Positions 42,199 to 51,875 of a DNA stretch of 64,000 bases are shown piece by piece. How positions within the stretch are numbered: position 1 is the first letter of the stretch; each line of letters begins with the position of its first letter. Source of the DNA: Treponema sp. (lineage in GTDB: Bacteria > Spirochaetota > Spirochaetia > Treponematales > Treponemataceae); contig JAKSLY010000002.1 of assembly GCA_024400955.1 (NCBI GenBank), positions 54,667-118,666 of the forward strand, in the 5' to 3' direction. The notes under the pieces were generated by a model that was given only the letters and a program-made list of their open reading frames with translations, was not told the DNA's origin and did not search any database. A program made the translations under genes and the position numbers.

Positions 42199-43040
42199 GT
42201 GATATAACGACAACAGATTATAACGATTTCTTCCTCGATTTTGAGCAGCGTGCTTCCGGGGAAGTCAAGAAGGATGAAAAAAGCGAGGACAAGAAATTCG
42301 TGCTCCTTAAGGTGCTCGTAATTCTCCTGGCTTCGGCCCTTCTTCTTGAGGGAATCATATATACTTTCGTTCTTCCTCTTTTCAACAGGCCGGCAGTAAT
42401 CTACTCAGGATTAAGCAGCGTTACCAAGGAGCAGCTTGCCCAGAAACTGAGCCCCCTTTCATCTTCAACATGGTCCTCATTCAACATTGAAAAGGCCGTG
42501 ACCCTTGTAAGCGAAATTTCCTGCGTTGAAAGCGTGAGCATCGACAAGCAGTTCCCGGACAAGATCTACATAAAGATAAAGGAGCGCACTCCTGTTGCCA
42601 GGTCAATTGTTTCCATAGATGGGGCCTCAAAGTCTATTCAAATCGATGAAAATGGTGTATTATTTTCGCTACAATCCGACGCTTATCTTGGAGACAGCTC
42701 CGTTCCCCTTGTTTCGGGAATTCCCCTTGAAAACCTTAAGGATGGAATGAGGCTGCCTGCAAAGTACAGGCCCTTGATGGACCAGATATCAAGCATCAGG
42801 AAACTGCCGCAGAAGTATTTTGCCGCAATTTCTGAGATTCAGGTCCTTCCAAAGGAATACGGTAATTTTGAGCTTGCCATTTATCCTGTTTCCACCAGGG
42901 CCAGGGTTTTGACAGACCGTTCCCTTAACGAGGATGCCCTCAAGTACATGATGGTCGTTCTGGATGTAGTAAATTCAATTGAACCCGACGCTCAGGAAAT
43001 TGACCTCAGGTATGGATCCGTTTCCTACAGGCGCCGATAA
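42195..43040 (+). CDS. ftsQ: Division protein FtsQ/DivIB
   Basis: 281 aa. A cytoplasmic N-terminus, one membrane helix (about 35-57), a POTRA domain (SCVESVSIDKQFPDKIYIKI, about 100-130), and a periplasmic beta domain ending EIDLRYGSVSYRR. It links early and late division proteins. It overlaps ftsW by 4 bp and is 14 bp from ftsA. Confidence 0.9.
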   Translation: MSDITTTDYNDFFLDFEQRASGEVKKDEKSEDKKFVLLKVLVILLASALLLEGIIYTFVLPLFNRPAVIYSGLSSVTKEQLAQKLSPLSSSTWSSFNIEKAVTLVSEISCVESVSIDKQFPDKIYIKIKERTPVARSIVSIDGASKSIQIDENGVLFSLQSDAYLGDSSVPLVSGIPLENLKDGMRLPAKYRPLMDQISSIRKLPQKYFAAISEIQVLPKEYGNFELAIYPVSTRARVLTDRSLNEDALKYMMVVLDVVNSIEPDAQEIDLRYGSVSYRRR

Positions 43041-43054
43041 AGGATGGTTTTGGT

Positions 43055-44323
43055 TTGAGCCGCAGAATAGTTGGTCTTGACATAGGTACGTGTTTCATCA
43101 GGACCGTGATAGCAGAAGTTGACTCGGAAAACAATATCGAAATCCTTGGTTTTGCAAAATGCCCTTCACAGGGTGTGCGCAACGGGATAATCGTGAATAT
43201 TGACGATACAAAGAATGCGGTTTGCCTTGCCATTGAAACTGCAGAAAACTACGCAGGCATTGATGTGGACAGTGTTGCAGATATTGTCGTCTCTGTCGGT
43301 GGAAACACAGTTTCTAGCATAAATAACGAAGGCAGCGTTGCCGTAGACGAGAAGGGCAAGAACAACAACAGGCGTACGGAAATCCGCATGTCTGCAAAGA
43401 ATCGTGTCCTTGAATCTGCAAAGACCATTCTTCTTCCATACGATGAAGACCTTCTTCACATCCTTCCCCAGCAGTATCTTGTTGATGACATTGAATATCC
43501 GGATCCTGTAGGGGTTTTGGGCGTTCAGCTTAAGGTAAAGGCCCTTCTGATAAAGATTTCGCGCACCACTTCAAGCAACATCAGGGAATGCCTTACGCGT
43601 GCAGGCTATTCCATCGGTGGCATCACATTGAAGACCCTTGCCGCTGCCAATGCCACAATCAGAAAGGAAGACATGGAACTTGGTTCCATACTCATAGATT
43701 TGGGCGGTGGATCCACTGACGTCATCGTCCTGAACAAGGGAGCAGCAGTATATACGGCAACCATTCCTTCAGGCGGTAACAGGATTACCAACGACATTGC
43801 AACGGTCATGGGCGTTCCATTTTCTGTTGCAGAAAAAATCAAGCTTGAATCGGGATGCTGCTGGCTTGATGCTGATGAAGCCAAGGAAGAGGTGATCATT
43901 CCTGGAAACGGAAACCTTGCTCCAGTAGTAACTACAAAAGGCATTCTTGCAGAAATCATTTCGGCACGAATGGAAGACATACTCATGGCAGCCAAGAGGG
44001 AAGTTGTGCGCCATTCGGGACTTACAAAGCTCAATGGTACCATCGTCCTTACTGGTGGTGGAGCCTTGATGCCGGGCGTTGTAACCCTGGCACAGTCCGT
44101 ATGGAATTCTTCTTCCGTTGGACTTGGCACCTGCCGTGATTTTGGCGGACAGAACATGGATTACAGGAACCCTGATTATGCAACTGCAGTTGGACTTGTG
44201 GTTACAAAGGGTTCTTCCGAGACAAAGTCCGCATTCCGCACCAGCGAGAAAAAAACTGCCGGCGAACCAAAGCATTCCGGTTTGGGAACATGGTTTTCCG
44301 GTTTTATGAAGAAAATAAATTGA
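43055..44323 (+). CDS. ftsA: Cell division protein FtsA
   Basis: Actin-like ATPase that tethers FtsZ to the membrane. 422 aa from TTG 43055, which gives MSRRIVGLDIGTCFIRTVIA; AAGGATGG lies upstream. The phosphate loops GLDIGTCFIR and DLGGGSTDVIV and the adenosine motif VLTGGGALMPGV are present. The C-terminus HSGLGTWFSGFMKKIN is an amphipathic membrane-targeting helix. Confidence 0.95.
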   Translation: MSRRIVGLDIGTCFIRTVIAEVDSENNIEILGFAKCPSQGVRNGIIVNIDDTKNAVCLAIETAENYAGIDVDSVADIVVSVGGNTVSSINNEGSVAVDEKGKNNNRRTEIRMSAKNRVLESAKTILLPYDEDLLHILPQQYLVDDIEYPDPVGVLGVQLKVKALLIKISRTTSSNIRECLTRAGYSIGGITLKTLAAANATIRKEDMELGSILIDLGGGSTDVIVLNKGAAVYTATIPSGGNRITNDIATVMGVPFSVAEKIKLESGCCWLDADEAKEEVIIPGNGNLAPVVTTKGILAEIISARMEDILMAAKREVVRHSGLTKLNGTIVLTGGGALMPGVVTLAQSVWNSSSVGLGTCRDFGGQNMDYRNPDYATAVGLVVTKGSSETKSAFRTSEKKTAGEPKHSGLGTWFSGFMKKIN

Positions 44324-44439
44324 TGGCAACCGGCTGACGGTTTGGTTGTTCATGGCATAAGGTTGTCTGCCGTGATTTTTCCGAGGGGGGATACTCGGAA
44401 TCATCCTTGAGCGGCAGGCAGCGGGTCGGGAGGAAAAAA
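44324..44439 (+). other. Leader between ftsA and ftsZ
   Basis: 116 bp without a gene. A short hairpin TCCGAG-GGGGGATA-CTCGGA (44376-44400 region) sits before the ftsZ ribosome site GGGAGG (44427 region). It might tune ftsZ output relative to ftsA. Confidence 0.35.
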
Positions 44440-45981
44440 ATGGAATTTACAGACGTACAGGATACAGCCCAGCAGAATAATGTTCAGGCTGCTCCGGAAG
44501 CATCTCAGGCAGCATCGGCACAGGCGCTTAATTTTGATGACGAACTTGGTTCTAACAATCCAACGGTGATCAAGATCATCGGCTGTGGTGGCGGTGGATC
44601 AAGTGCGGTAAAGCGCATGATTGAAGACGGTGTAAAGGATGTGCAGTTTGTTGTTCTCAATACGGATAAGCAGGCTCTTCACCAGTCTCCTGCAGAAATA
44701 AGGGTTCCAATCGGACAGAAAATAACTGGCGGACTTGGAGCAGGTGGTAATCCTGCAGTCGGTGAAAGTGCTGCAAAGGAAGACATCGAAAGAATAAAGA
44801 TGATTCTCAATGGTGCCAACATGGTCATCATTACTGCTGGAATGGGTGGTGGAACTGGAACTGGTTCAGCTCCTGTTGTTGCTGAACTTGCCCACGAAGC
44901 CGGAATCCTTACCATTGGCGTTGTTACGACTCCCTTTGACTTTGAGGGAACTGTGCGCATGAGGTATGCCGAGGAAGGACTCAAGAAGCTTAAGGAACAT
45001 GTTGACAGCCTTATCGTTCTTCCAAACGACCTTATTTTCAAGGCAGTGAAAATTGCTTCTGACCGCAAGCTTACCTTCAAGGAACAGTTCAAGCTTGCTG
45101 ACTCAATCCTTTGTGCAGGTGCAAGGGGCCTTACTGAACTCATCACCCGTCCTGGCGACATCAACCTTGACTTTGCAGATCTTAGGACAGTCCTTTCAAA
45201 TTCCGGTGACTCAATCATCGGCCTTGGAACCGGAAAGGGTGAAAACCGTATTATCGATGCAGTTGAAGGCGCCATTGCAAATCCTCTCCTTGAAAACCGC
45301 CAGATTGACGGTGCAAAGAGAATCCTCATTAACGTTACTTCCAACGGAAACATCAGCCTTGAAGACACCAGGGAAATTTCCAACGCCATCAGGCAGTCGG
45401 CTGACAAGGATGCAAGCATTTACCTTGGACTTGCCGTTGACGAAGCCCTTGAGGATGACGATGTTCAGGTTACCGTTGTTGCAACTGATTTCAACACGGA
45501 AATGGATTTTGCTCCATCTTCCGCAAGCAATATCATCGAAGAGACTTCTGAAAAGGATGACACTGTATTTGACCTTGACGGGTTCAAGTCTGTTCTTTCT
45601 GGTGGACGCGGTCTTTCTTCTGGCCGTTCTGCTGTATCGGAACCTGTTGCCGTTCCTGAAAGTGCACCGGCACGTACCCAGACACCATCGGTTGATCCTG
45701 TTTCTTCTGCAGCTGCAAATTCTGGGTATTTTGCAAGCCTTAAGGACATCAGGAGCGAAGCTGCAGCCATGCCGGAAAGTGCAGAACCTGTAGCCCGTGA
45801 AATTCCTGGCACCATGGAAAATTCCTACCAGGAACCTCCTGTCCAGACCCAGGCTCAGTCTCCATATTTTACCGGAAGGGAGCCTCCTGCAGGAATCAAC
45901 CTTGATGATGAAGATACGCCACCATACTGGAAGAAGAAGATGAATTCCCTTCCAAGGTCCATTGATCTTACGCAGATTTAA
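44440..45981 (+). CDS. ftsZ: Cell division GTPase FtsZ
   Basis: Tubulin-like GTPase that forms the division ring. 513 aa from ATG 44440, preceded by GGGAGG; an upstream TTG in frame at 44407 is rejected. The GTP signature is GGGTGTGSAPVVAEL, with IIGCGGGGSSAVKRM near the start. The protein has an extra N-terminal segment of about 35 residues and a long linker with a C-terminal tail PPYWKKKMNSLPRSIDLTQI, so it is longer than most FtsZ (about 390 aa). Confidence 0.98.
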   Translation: MEFTDVQDTAQQNNVQAAPEASQAASAQALNFDDELGSNNPTVIKIIGCGGGGSSAVKRMIEDGVKDVQFVVLNTDKQALHQSPAEIRVPIGQKITGGLGAGGNPAVGESAAKEDIERIKMILNGANMVIITAGMGGGTGTGSAPVVAELAHEAGILTIGVVTTPFDFEGTVRMRYAEEGLKKLKEHVDSLIVLPNDLIFKAVKIASDRKLTFKEQFKLADSILCAGARGLTELITRPGDINLDFADLRTVLSNSGDSIIGLGTGKGENRIIDAVEGAIANPLLENRQIDGAKRILINVTSNGNISLEDTREISNAIRQSADKDASIYLGLAVDEALEDDDVQVTVVATDFNTEMDFAPSSASNIIEETSEKDDTVFDLDGFKSVLSGGRGLSSGRSAVSEPVAVPESAPARTQTPSVDPVSSAAANSGYFASLKDIRSEAAAMPESAEPVAREIPGTMENSYQEPPVQTQAQSPYFTGREPPAGINLDDEDTPPYWKKKMNSLPRSIDLTQI

Positions 45982-45987
45982 CGGATA

Positions 45988-46929
45988 ATGGAGCCCAGTG
46001 AACTGCTTGGGGAATTTTACAATGAACTTCTGTACATTGAAAATGATTCCCCTTTGACTGCAGAAACCTATTTTGTTTCAGTTAAGGAATTCCTTGGGTA
46101 CCTGGATTCCTGCGGAAAGAAGCTTGAAGAAGTGACTGCCCCGGACCTGGTTTACTTTACGGCTTCAAGGAAAACTTCCGGCATTTCGGAACTTACGGTT
46201 GCCAAGGATCTTACGGCATTGAGAACTTTTGGCAATTTTCTGGTTGACAGGAAGATATGGAATGAGAACATTGCCCTCGAACTGGACCGGCCAAAGTCCC
46301 ACAGGTCTTTGCCAAAGGTTCTGGAAGTGGAGCAGGTTGATTCCCTTCTTTCTGCCATTGATACTCAAAAGCCTCTTGGTGTCCGCGACAGGGCACTTTA
46401 TGAGGTTATTTACAGCTGCGGGCTTCGAATAAGCGAAGCATCAGGCCTCCTGATTTCAAACATTCATTTTGAGGAAAAGGTTCTTGTCGTCAGGGGCAAG
46501 GGAAGCAAGGAACGCATTGTGCCTTTTGGTGCCGATGCGGAATTCTGGCTCAGGAAATGGCTGGAGGAAGTAAGGCCTGGAATCGTGGGCAGCAGAATCG
46601 TTCCCCAGGTTTTTGTAAATTCAAAGGGCGAGGTTTTGTCCCGCAAGGGAATATGGAAGAACTTCAAGACGTTGGGTGTAAAATCTGGAGTGGAAGCAAA
46701 GGTTCATACTTTAAGGCATTCCTTTGCAACCCATCTTCTTGCCGGGGGCGCCGACTTGCGTTCCGTGCAGGAACTTTTGGGGCATGCTGACCTTTCAACA
46801 ACCCAGATATATACGCATATTGATGACGGGCAGCTGAGGGATTATCACAGGGATTTTTTTCCGGGCCACATGAGCCATGGGGAAGAGGATTCCGGTTTTT
46901 CAGATGCTGATACGGAGGATTTAGAATGA
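45988..46929 (+). CDS. xerC: Tyrosine recombinase XerC-like
   Basis: 313 aa. Resolves chromosome dimers with a partner recombinase at a dif site. N-terminal SAM-like DNA-binding domain, then the catalytic set: Arg in CGLRISEASG, Lys in KGSKERIVP, HTLRHSFATH, LLGHADLSTTQ and the Tyr nucleophile in IYTHI. It starts 6 bp after ftsZ and overlaps the next gene by 4 bp. A second recombinase (50941) is likely its partner. Which is XerC and which XerD is judged by position only. Confidence 0.93.
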   Translation: MEPSELLGEFYNELLYIENDSPLTAETYFVSVKEFLGYLDSCGKKLEEVTAPDLVYFTASRKTSGISELTVAKDLTALRTFGNFLVDRKIWNENIALELDRPKSHRSLPKVLEVEQVDSLLSAIDTQKPLGVRDRALYEVIYSCGLRISEASGLLISNIHFEEKVLVVRGKGSKERIVPFGADAEFWLRKWLEEVRPGIVGSRIVPQVFVNSKGEVLSRKGIWKNFKTLGVKSGVEAKVHTLRHSFATHLLAGGADLRSVQELLGHADLSTTQIYTHIDDGQLRDYHRDFFPGHMSHGEEDSGFSDADTEDLE

Positions 46930-47681
46930 AAAGAAAAAGTTTTTTTGCTGCGGCTGCATGTGCATTGATTACATTGACGGCACTGACAGGGGTTTCATGT
47001 TCACCTTCATATAATTCAATCAAGAGAATGCAGAAAATCGAGGAAGGCGTTTCCAATCCGACCACAAAGGAAGAACTTGAGGAAGCCATCAAGAAATTTG
47101 ATGCCCGTGCCATGGATCTTGCTTTGACTGACGGCCAGGTGGGCGTATGGTACAAGATTCTTGCAACCAGATACCTTGACCAGCAGCTTTACGGAAAGGC
47201 ATTTGAAAATTTCCAGAAGGCCCTTGCATATTATCCGGACAATGCAAACCTCTACTACTATGTTGGAATCTGTGCAGGTTACCTTGCCAATGCATCCCTT
47301 GATTTTGAGGCCAAGGGAAATGCTTCTGAAAGCTTCCAGAAAAAGCAGAACTACCTGCGCCTTGCAGAGAATGCATATCTTCAGGCATTGAGCATAAATC
47401 CAAAGTACTACCGTTCCATGTATGCCATAGGCGTCCTTTATGCCTTCGAGCTTAACGAGCCGGAAAAGGCCATTCCTCATCTTGAAAGGTTCCTTGCAAC
47501 CCAGACAAAGGATATCAATGGAATGTTCGTTCTTGCACGCGCATATTACATGGATTATCAGTTTGACAAGGCTGTTGCCCTTTATGACAGGATCATTGAA
47601 CTTAAGCCCAATGAGGAAAAGGTTCGCGAGGCCCAGGCAAACAAGAAGACCGTTCTTGACGTTCAGTATTCCCAGAAATAG
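46926..47681 (+). CDS. TPR-repeat lipoprotein
   Basis: 251 aa. Signal peptide with lipobox LTGVSC, Cys about residue 25, then helical TPR units (YGKAFENFQKALAYYPDNANLY and FDKAVALYDRIIELKPNEEK). A periplasmic scaffold role is likely; a function is not known. It is the last gene of the division cluster, translationally linked to xerC by a 4-bp overlap, and a terminator follows. Confidence 0.85.
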   Translation: MKRKSFFAAAACALITLTALTGVSCSPSYNSIKRMQKIEEGVSNPTTKEELEEAIKKFDARAMDLALTDGQVGVWYKILATRYLDQQLYGKAFENFQKALAYYPDNANLYYYVGICAGYLANASLDFEAKGNASESFQKKQNYLRLAENAYLQALSINPKYYRSMYAIGVLYAFELNEPEKAIPHLERFLATQTKDINGMFVLARAYYMDYQFDKAVALYDRIIELKPNEEKVREAQANKKTVLDVQYSQK

Positions 47682-47696
47682 GCTGAAAAATGAAGG

Positions 47697-47724
47697 GGGA
47701 GTTTTTTAAGGCTCCCTTTTTTTT
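47697..47724 (+). terminator. Intrinsic terminator of the division cluster
   Basis: GGGAG (47697-47701) pairs with CTCCC (47712-47716), followed by eight T at 47717-47724. Confidence 0.8.
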
Positions 47725-47776
47725 ATGGACTGAATGCCAGGTTTTATCAAGATAAATTAGAATTTTACCATGTAAA

Positions 47777-47805
47777 TTGACATTTTTGCGGTATTTTCCT
47801 ATATT
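47777..47805 (+). promoter_or_regulatory. Strong promoter of dprA placed for leaderless transcription
   Basis: TTGACA (47777-47782), 17-base spacer, TATATT (47800-47805). The GTG start of dprA is at 47812, six bases after the -10, and no ribosome site lies before it. The expected +1 is at or within a base of the start codon. Confidence 0.65.
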
Positions 47806-47811
47806 TTAAGC

Positions 47812-48717
47812 GTGAATCCATTAGATATTGCAATTTCGGCCATGTACTTCCTGTCTTTGGGAGAAAAAATTCTTTTAAGGAAAAATATTGACAGTATTGA
47901 TACTCTTGCGTTACTGTCTATAGAAGAGATTTGTGCAATTGTGCATCGTCCCTTGTCCAGGGCTGCCTGGAATGGACCCCTTTGGGTAAAGGAGGCCTTG
48001 AACAGTGCTTCCATAATGGCTGCAAAGGGCATACAGGGTGTGCTGTATGATTCCGTGGAGTTCCCTGCCTTGTGCAGGACAATGAAGGATCCACCCTATG
48101 CCCTGTACTGCCTTGGGAACCTTGGTGTTCTTGAACGGCAGTGCGTTTCTGTTGTTGGTACCAGAAGGGTGTGTCAGGATACGGCCAGGGCTGCCCATGA
48201 TTTTTCCAGGGATGCCTGTGCTGCAGGCTTAAGTGTTGTAAGCGGTTTGGCATACGGGATAGATTCATTTGCACATAAGGGGGCGCTTGCTTCAGGCCAG
48301 AAGGCTTGTACGTGTGCAGTTCTCCCATGCGGAGCCGATACGGTTGTCCCTTATGGCAACAGGGCTCTTGCACTTCAAATATTGAAAAATGACGGGCTTT
48401 TGCTCAGTGAATACATTCCGGGGACTCCGGCGGAACCGTGGCGTTTTGTTCAGCGCAACAGGATCGTGGCGGCCCTGTCTCCGGCTGCGGTTGTGGTTCA
48501 TGCCCCTGCAGGCAGCGGTGCATTGATTACTGCTGATTTTGCATTGTCCGAAAACCGGGAGCTTTTGTTTCATAGTGCTGGTTTCCTTCCGTCTGCAAAA
48601 AGGACGGGACAGACCGTGCGCACTTATATTGATGAAGGTGCCGGTGTAATCGGGAGTTTTGCTGAGTTTGAGCTGGCTCTTGTAAAGGCGCCGGGGGCAT
48701 TTTCGCATCCGGAATAA
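47812..48717 (+). CDS. dprA: DNA processing protein DprA (Smf)
   Basis: Loads RecA on single-stranded DNA taken up in transformation. 301 aa from GTG 47812. The Rossmann-like core has VSGLAYGIDSFAHKGAL, VLPCGADTVVP and APAGSGALITADFAL. N-terminal helical domain (about 1-85) is present; the C-terminal DprA winged helix is missing, the protein ends soon after the Rossmann core. Other known competence genes are not in the window. The start looks leaderless. Confidence 0.92.
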   Translation: MNPLDIAISAMYFLSLGEKILLRKNIDSIDTLALLSIEEICAIVHRPLSRAAWNGPLWVKEALNSASIMAAKGIQGVLYDSVEFPALCRTMKDPPYALYCLGNLGVLERQCVSVVGTRRVCQDTARAAHDFSRDACAAGLSVVSGLAYGIDSFAHKGALASGQKACTCAVLPCGADTVVPYGNRALALQILKNDGLLLSEYIPGTPAEPWRFVQRNRIVAALSPAAVVVHAPAGSGALITADFALSENRELLFHSAGFLPSAKRTGQTVRTYIDEGAGVIGSFAEFELALVKAPGAFSHPE

Positions 48718-48729
48718 GTGAGGTTAATG

Positions 48730-50931
48730 ATGGCGGAAAAAACAGAAAAAAAGACTGCGTCCAGGAAAGGATCAAAAAAAGCAAAGCAGACTCTTGTTAT
48801 TGTTGAGTCTCCTCATAAGGCAGATACAATCAAGCAGTTCCTTGGGACGGGGTATACGGTCAAGTCTTCTGTCGGACATGTCATCGATCTTCCAAAGAGC
48901 CGCATTGCCATTGACGTGAACAATGACTTTCAGCCTGAATACATTACCGTACGAGGAAAAGCCAAGCTTTTGAAGGAGCTCCAGAAGGAAGCAAAGAATT
49001 CTTCACTTGTACTTCTTGCATCCGATCCTGACCGTGAAGGGGAGGCCATTGCCTGGCATCTTAACCGTGCTCTCAAGGACAAGACTGAAGCAGAAATCAA
49101 GCGCGTAGTTTTTCCGGAAATCACTCCAAACGTAATCAAGGAAGCCCTGAAGAATCCACGTGAAATCGACGAGGCTATGGTTAATGCCCAGAAGGCACGC
49201 CGTGTTCTTGACAGGCTTGTAGGATACAATCTGAGCCCTCTTCTGTGGAAGAAGGTAAAGAATGGGCTTAGTGCAGGGCGCGTTCAGTCCGTTGCTCTGA
49301 GGCTTATCTGTGAACGCGAGAAGGAAGTTGAAGACTTTATTCCAGAAGAATACTGGAGCCTCGATGCAGAGTTTGCAAAGGGCAAGACAAAGTTTACTGC
49401 CCAGCTGGTTCAGTACAAGGGAGAAAAACCTGAGCTTAAGAACGAAAAGGAAGTAAACAGGATAATTGACGAAATAAAGGCAAGCGACTGCGTTGTTTCA
49501 GACATAAAGGAAACGGAAAAGACCGTTCGTCCAAAGCCGCCGTTTACAACTTCAAAGCTCCAGCAGGCTGCAGCCAACAGGCTTGGTTTTGTTTCAAGAA
49601 AGACAATGCAGATTGCACAGCACCTGTACGAAGGTGTTCAGATTGGAACATCCAAGGTCGGTCTCATTACCTACATGCGTACTGACTCCGTTCGCATTTC
49701 CCAGACTGCCATCGATGATGTTCGCAAGTGGATTGGAGAAAACTATCCTGAAGACCTTCCTGAGGAACAGATTGAATATACGGTCGGAAAGAGTGCCCAG
49801 GATGCCCATGAAGCCATCCGTCCAACTTATGTAAAATATACGCCGGAAAGCATCAAGGAATATCTTACAAGAGATGAATATAAGCTGTATTCCATCATCT
49901 GGGAGCGCTTTGTTTCCAGCCAGATGAACAATGCAAAGACCAAGACTACAAGCGTTGACATAAAGGCTGGAGATGCCCTGTTCCGCGTAAGTGCCAGCCG
50001 TCTTTCCGTAAAGGGATTCTACAACGTAATCAAGACCCTTTCTTCAAAGGAAGATGTTACCGGAAACCTTCCTTCCCTTAAGATGGGGGAGACCTTCTCA
50101 AGCGGTAAATTCTACCCCGAGCAGCATTTTACCCAGGGACCTGCAAGATACAATGATGCTTCCATGGTCAAGGTTCTTGAAGAAAAGGGAATCGGTCGTC
50201 CTTCAACCTATGCATCCATCATCGGTGTTCTCGTGGACCGATATTATGTTACAAGAAACAACAAGCAGCTTGTTCCAACAATGCTTGGTAAGATCATCTG
50301 CAACATTCTTGTTGAATCATTCCCTGAAGTCATCAACGTTCAGTTTACTTCGGAAGTTGAAACAGACCTTGATAAGGTTGCCCAGAACGAGCTTGTCTGG
50401 AACAGCATGATTGGCGGCTTCTATGATCCGTTCATAAAGCGTGTTGGGGAAGTCATGGAGACTCAGGAAAGCCTTAAGGGTACCCTGGATGAATCCACTG
50501 ACAAGATTTGCGAAAAGTGCGGAAAGCCCATGGTTAAGAAGCTTGGCCGCTTTGGCTACTTCCTTGCATGTTCTGGATTCCCTGAGTGCCATAACACCAA
50601 GTCTGTTCCCCTTGCAAAGTGTCCGCGCGAAGGTTGTGACGGTGAGATTGTTGCCAGAAAGACAAAGGGTCGCGGAAAGGAATTCTACGGATGCACCAAT
50701 TATCCTGAATGCAATTTCATTTCACATTTCAAGCCCATTGACGTTTACTGCCCTAAGTGCCACTGGTTCCTTGTTGAAAAGTTTGATAAGAAGAACGGCG
50801 CTTACAAGAGCTGCATAAACCCTGACTGCGATTACCTGCATTCCGCTGATGAAGCCATTGAAGCCGAAGCTGCCGGTGAATTTGCAAAGGCAAATGAAGA
50901 AGACAAGAAGAATTCATCTTCTGGGAAATAG
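48730..50931 (+). CDS. topA: DNA topoisomerase I
   Basis: Relaxes negative supercoils by single-strand passage. 733 aa from ATG 48730, which has GAGG six bases upstream; GTG 48718 and ATG 48727 are alternatives. TOPRIM motifs VIVESPHKADTIKQFLG and SDPDREGEAIAWH are at the start; the active Tyr is in GLITYMRTDSVRIS. Three zinc-ribbon segments are at the C-terminus (CEKCGKPM, CPREGCDG, CPKCHWF). The Lys-rich N-terminal tail KKTASRKGSKKAK is unusual. Confidence 0.97.
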   Translation: MAEKTEKKTASRKGSKKAKQTLVIVESPHKADTIKQFLGTGYTVKSSVGHVIDLPKSRIAIDVNNDFQPEYITVRGKAKLLKELQKEAKNSSLVLLASDPDREGEAIAWHLNRALKDKTEAEIKRVVFPEITPNVIKEALKNPREIDEAMVNAQKARRVLDRLVGYNLSPLLWKKVKNGLSAGRVQSVALRLICEREKEVEDFIPEEYWSLDAEFAKGKTKFTAQLVQYKGEKPELKNEKEVNRIIDEIKASDCVVSDIKETEKTVRPKPPFTTSKLQQAAANRLGFVSRKTMQIAQHLYEGVQIGTSKVGLITYMRTDSVRISQTAIDDVRKWIGENYPEDLPEEQIEYTVGKSAQDAHEAIRPTYVKYTPESIKEYLTRDEYKLYSIIWERFVSSQMNNAKTKTTSVDIKAGDALFRVSASRLSVKGFYNVIKTLSSKEDVTGNLPSLKMGETFSSGKFYPEQHFTQGPARYNDASMVKVLEEKGIGRPSTYASIIGVLVDRYYVTRNNKQLVPTMLGKIICNILVESFPEVINVQFTSEVETDLDKVAQNELVWNSMIGGFYDPFIKRVGEVMETQESLKGTLDESTDKICEKCGKPMVKKLGRFGYFLACSGFPECHNTKSVPLAKCPREGCDGEIVARKTKGRGKEFYGCTNYPECNFISHFKPIDVYCPKCHWFLVEKFDKKNGAYKSCINPDCDYLHSADEAIEAEAAGEFAKANEEDKKNSSSGK

Positions 50932-50940
50932 TCCGAAAAG

Positions 50941-51864
50941 TTGAGCAGAACCATAAAAGAATGCTACGAAGAATTCCTGGTCTACCTTGAAAATGTAAGG
51001 GGCCTTTCTCCCAATTCAGTCAAGGGATACCGCATGGATTTTGTTCATCTTGAACAGATCCTTGGGGCAGACACTGCTGTGGATCAGGTGACTCTTTCTG
51101 ACCTGAGGTTCTGCCTTGGCCATCTGACAAAAACCGATCACTGCGCCACATCCGTAAACAGGTTCATTGCTGCGGTAAGGGGACTTTTTGCCTACTGCAG
51201 GAAGTTCAACTATATTCCCGTTAATCCTGCCGTAAACCTAAAGACTGTAAAGGCTCCAAAAAATCTTCCGGCCTTCATGACTTCCTCTGAAATAGATACC
51301 ATGTGTGCCCTTCCTGACAAAAAGAACCTTCTTTGGGCACAGAGGGACAAGGCTCTGTTTGAGATGCTTTATTCTTCCGGATGCCGTGTAAGCGAGATTG
51401 CGTCCCTTAAGTTTAGTGACATGTCCCTGGACCGGGGAAGTGCCGTCGTAACCGGAAAGGGCAGCAAGGACAGAAGGGTTTATTTTGAAGCCGATGCACG
51501 AAAGGCCCTGGAAACCTATCTTGAAGACAGGAGACGCCGTTTTCCTCAGCATGAAAAGGACGGTGCCTTTCCAGTGGATCACGTGTTTATAAACCAGAAG
51601 GGAACGCCTCTTACTGCCCATGGTGTCTGGTTCATTGTGAGCAGATACAGCGGGCCTGAGGGCACAAACAGGCAGATAAGTCCCCATGCATTCCGCCATA
51701 CCTTTGCAACTGCAATGCTGAACAACGGGGCTGACATTCGTTCCGTCCAGGAACTTTTAGGTCATGCCAGCATCAGCACCACCCAGCGTTATACTCATGT
51801 AACTGTGGAGCGTCTTAAGACTGTCTACAGCCAGGCTTTTCCCCATTCCGGAAAAAAGGACTAG
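50941..51864 (+). CDS. xerD: Tyrosine recombinase XerD-like
   Basis: 307 aa from TTG 50941, 9 bp after topA. Catalytic residues are Arg in SGCRVSEIASLKF, Lys in GKGSKDRRV, HAFRHTFATAML, LLGHASISTTQRY with the Tyr nucleophile in RYTHV. Probable partner of the xerC-like gene near ftsZ. The order topA-xerD is also found in other treponemes. Confidence 0.93.
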   Translation: MSRTIKECYEEFLVYLENVRGLSPNSVKGYRMDFVHLEQILGADTAVDQVTLSDLRFCLGHLTKTDHCATSVNRFIAAVRGLFAYCRKFNYIPVNPAVNLKTVKAPKNLPAFMTSSEIDTMCALPDKKNLLWAQRDKALFEMLYSSGCRVSEIASLKFSDMSLDRGSAVVTGKGSKDRRVYFEADARKALETYLEDRRRRFPQHEKDGAFPVDHVFINQKGTPLTAHGVWFIVSRYSGPEGTNRQISPHAFRHTFATAMLNNGADIRSVQELLGHASISTTQRYTHVTVERLKTVYSQAFPHSGKKD

Positions 51865-51875
51865 GCATTATTCCC

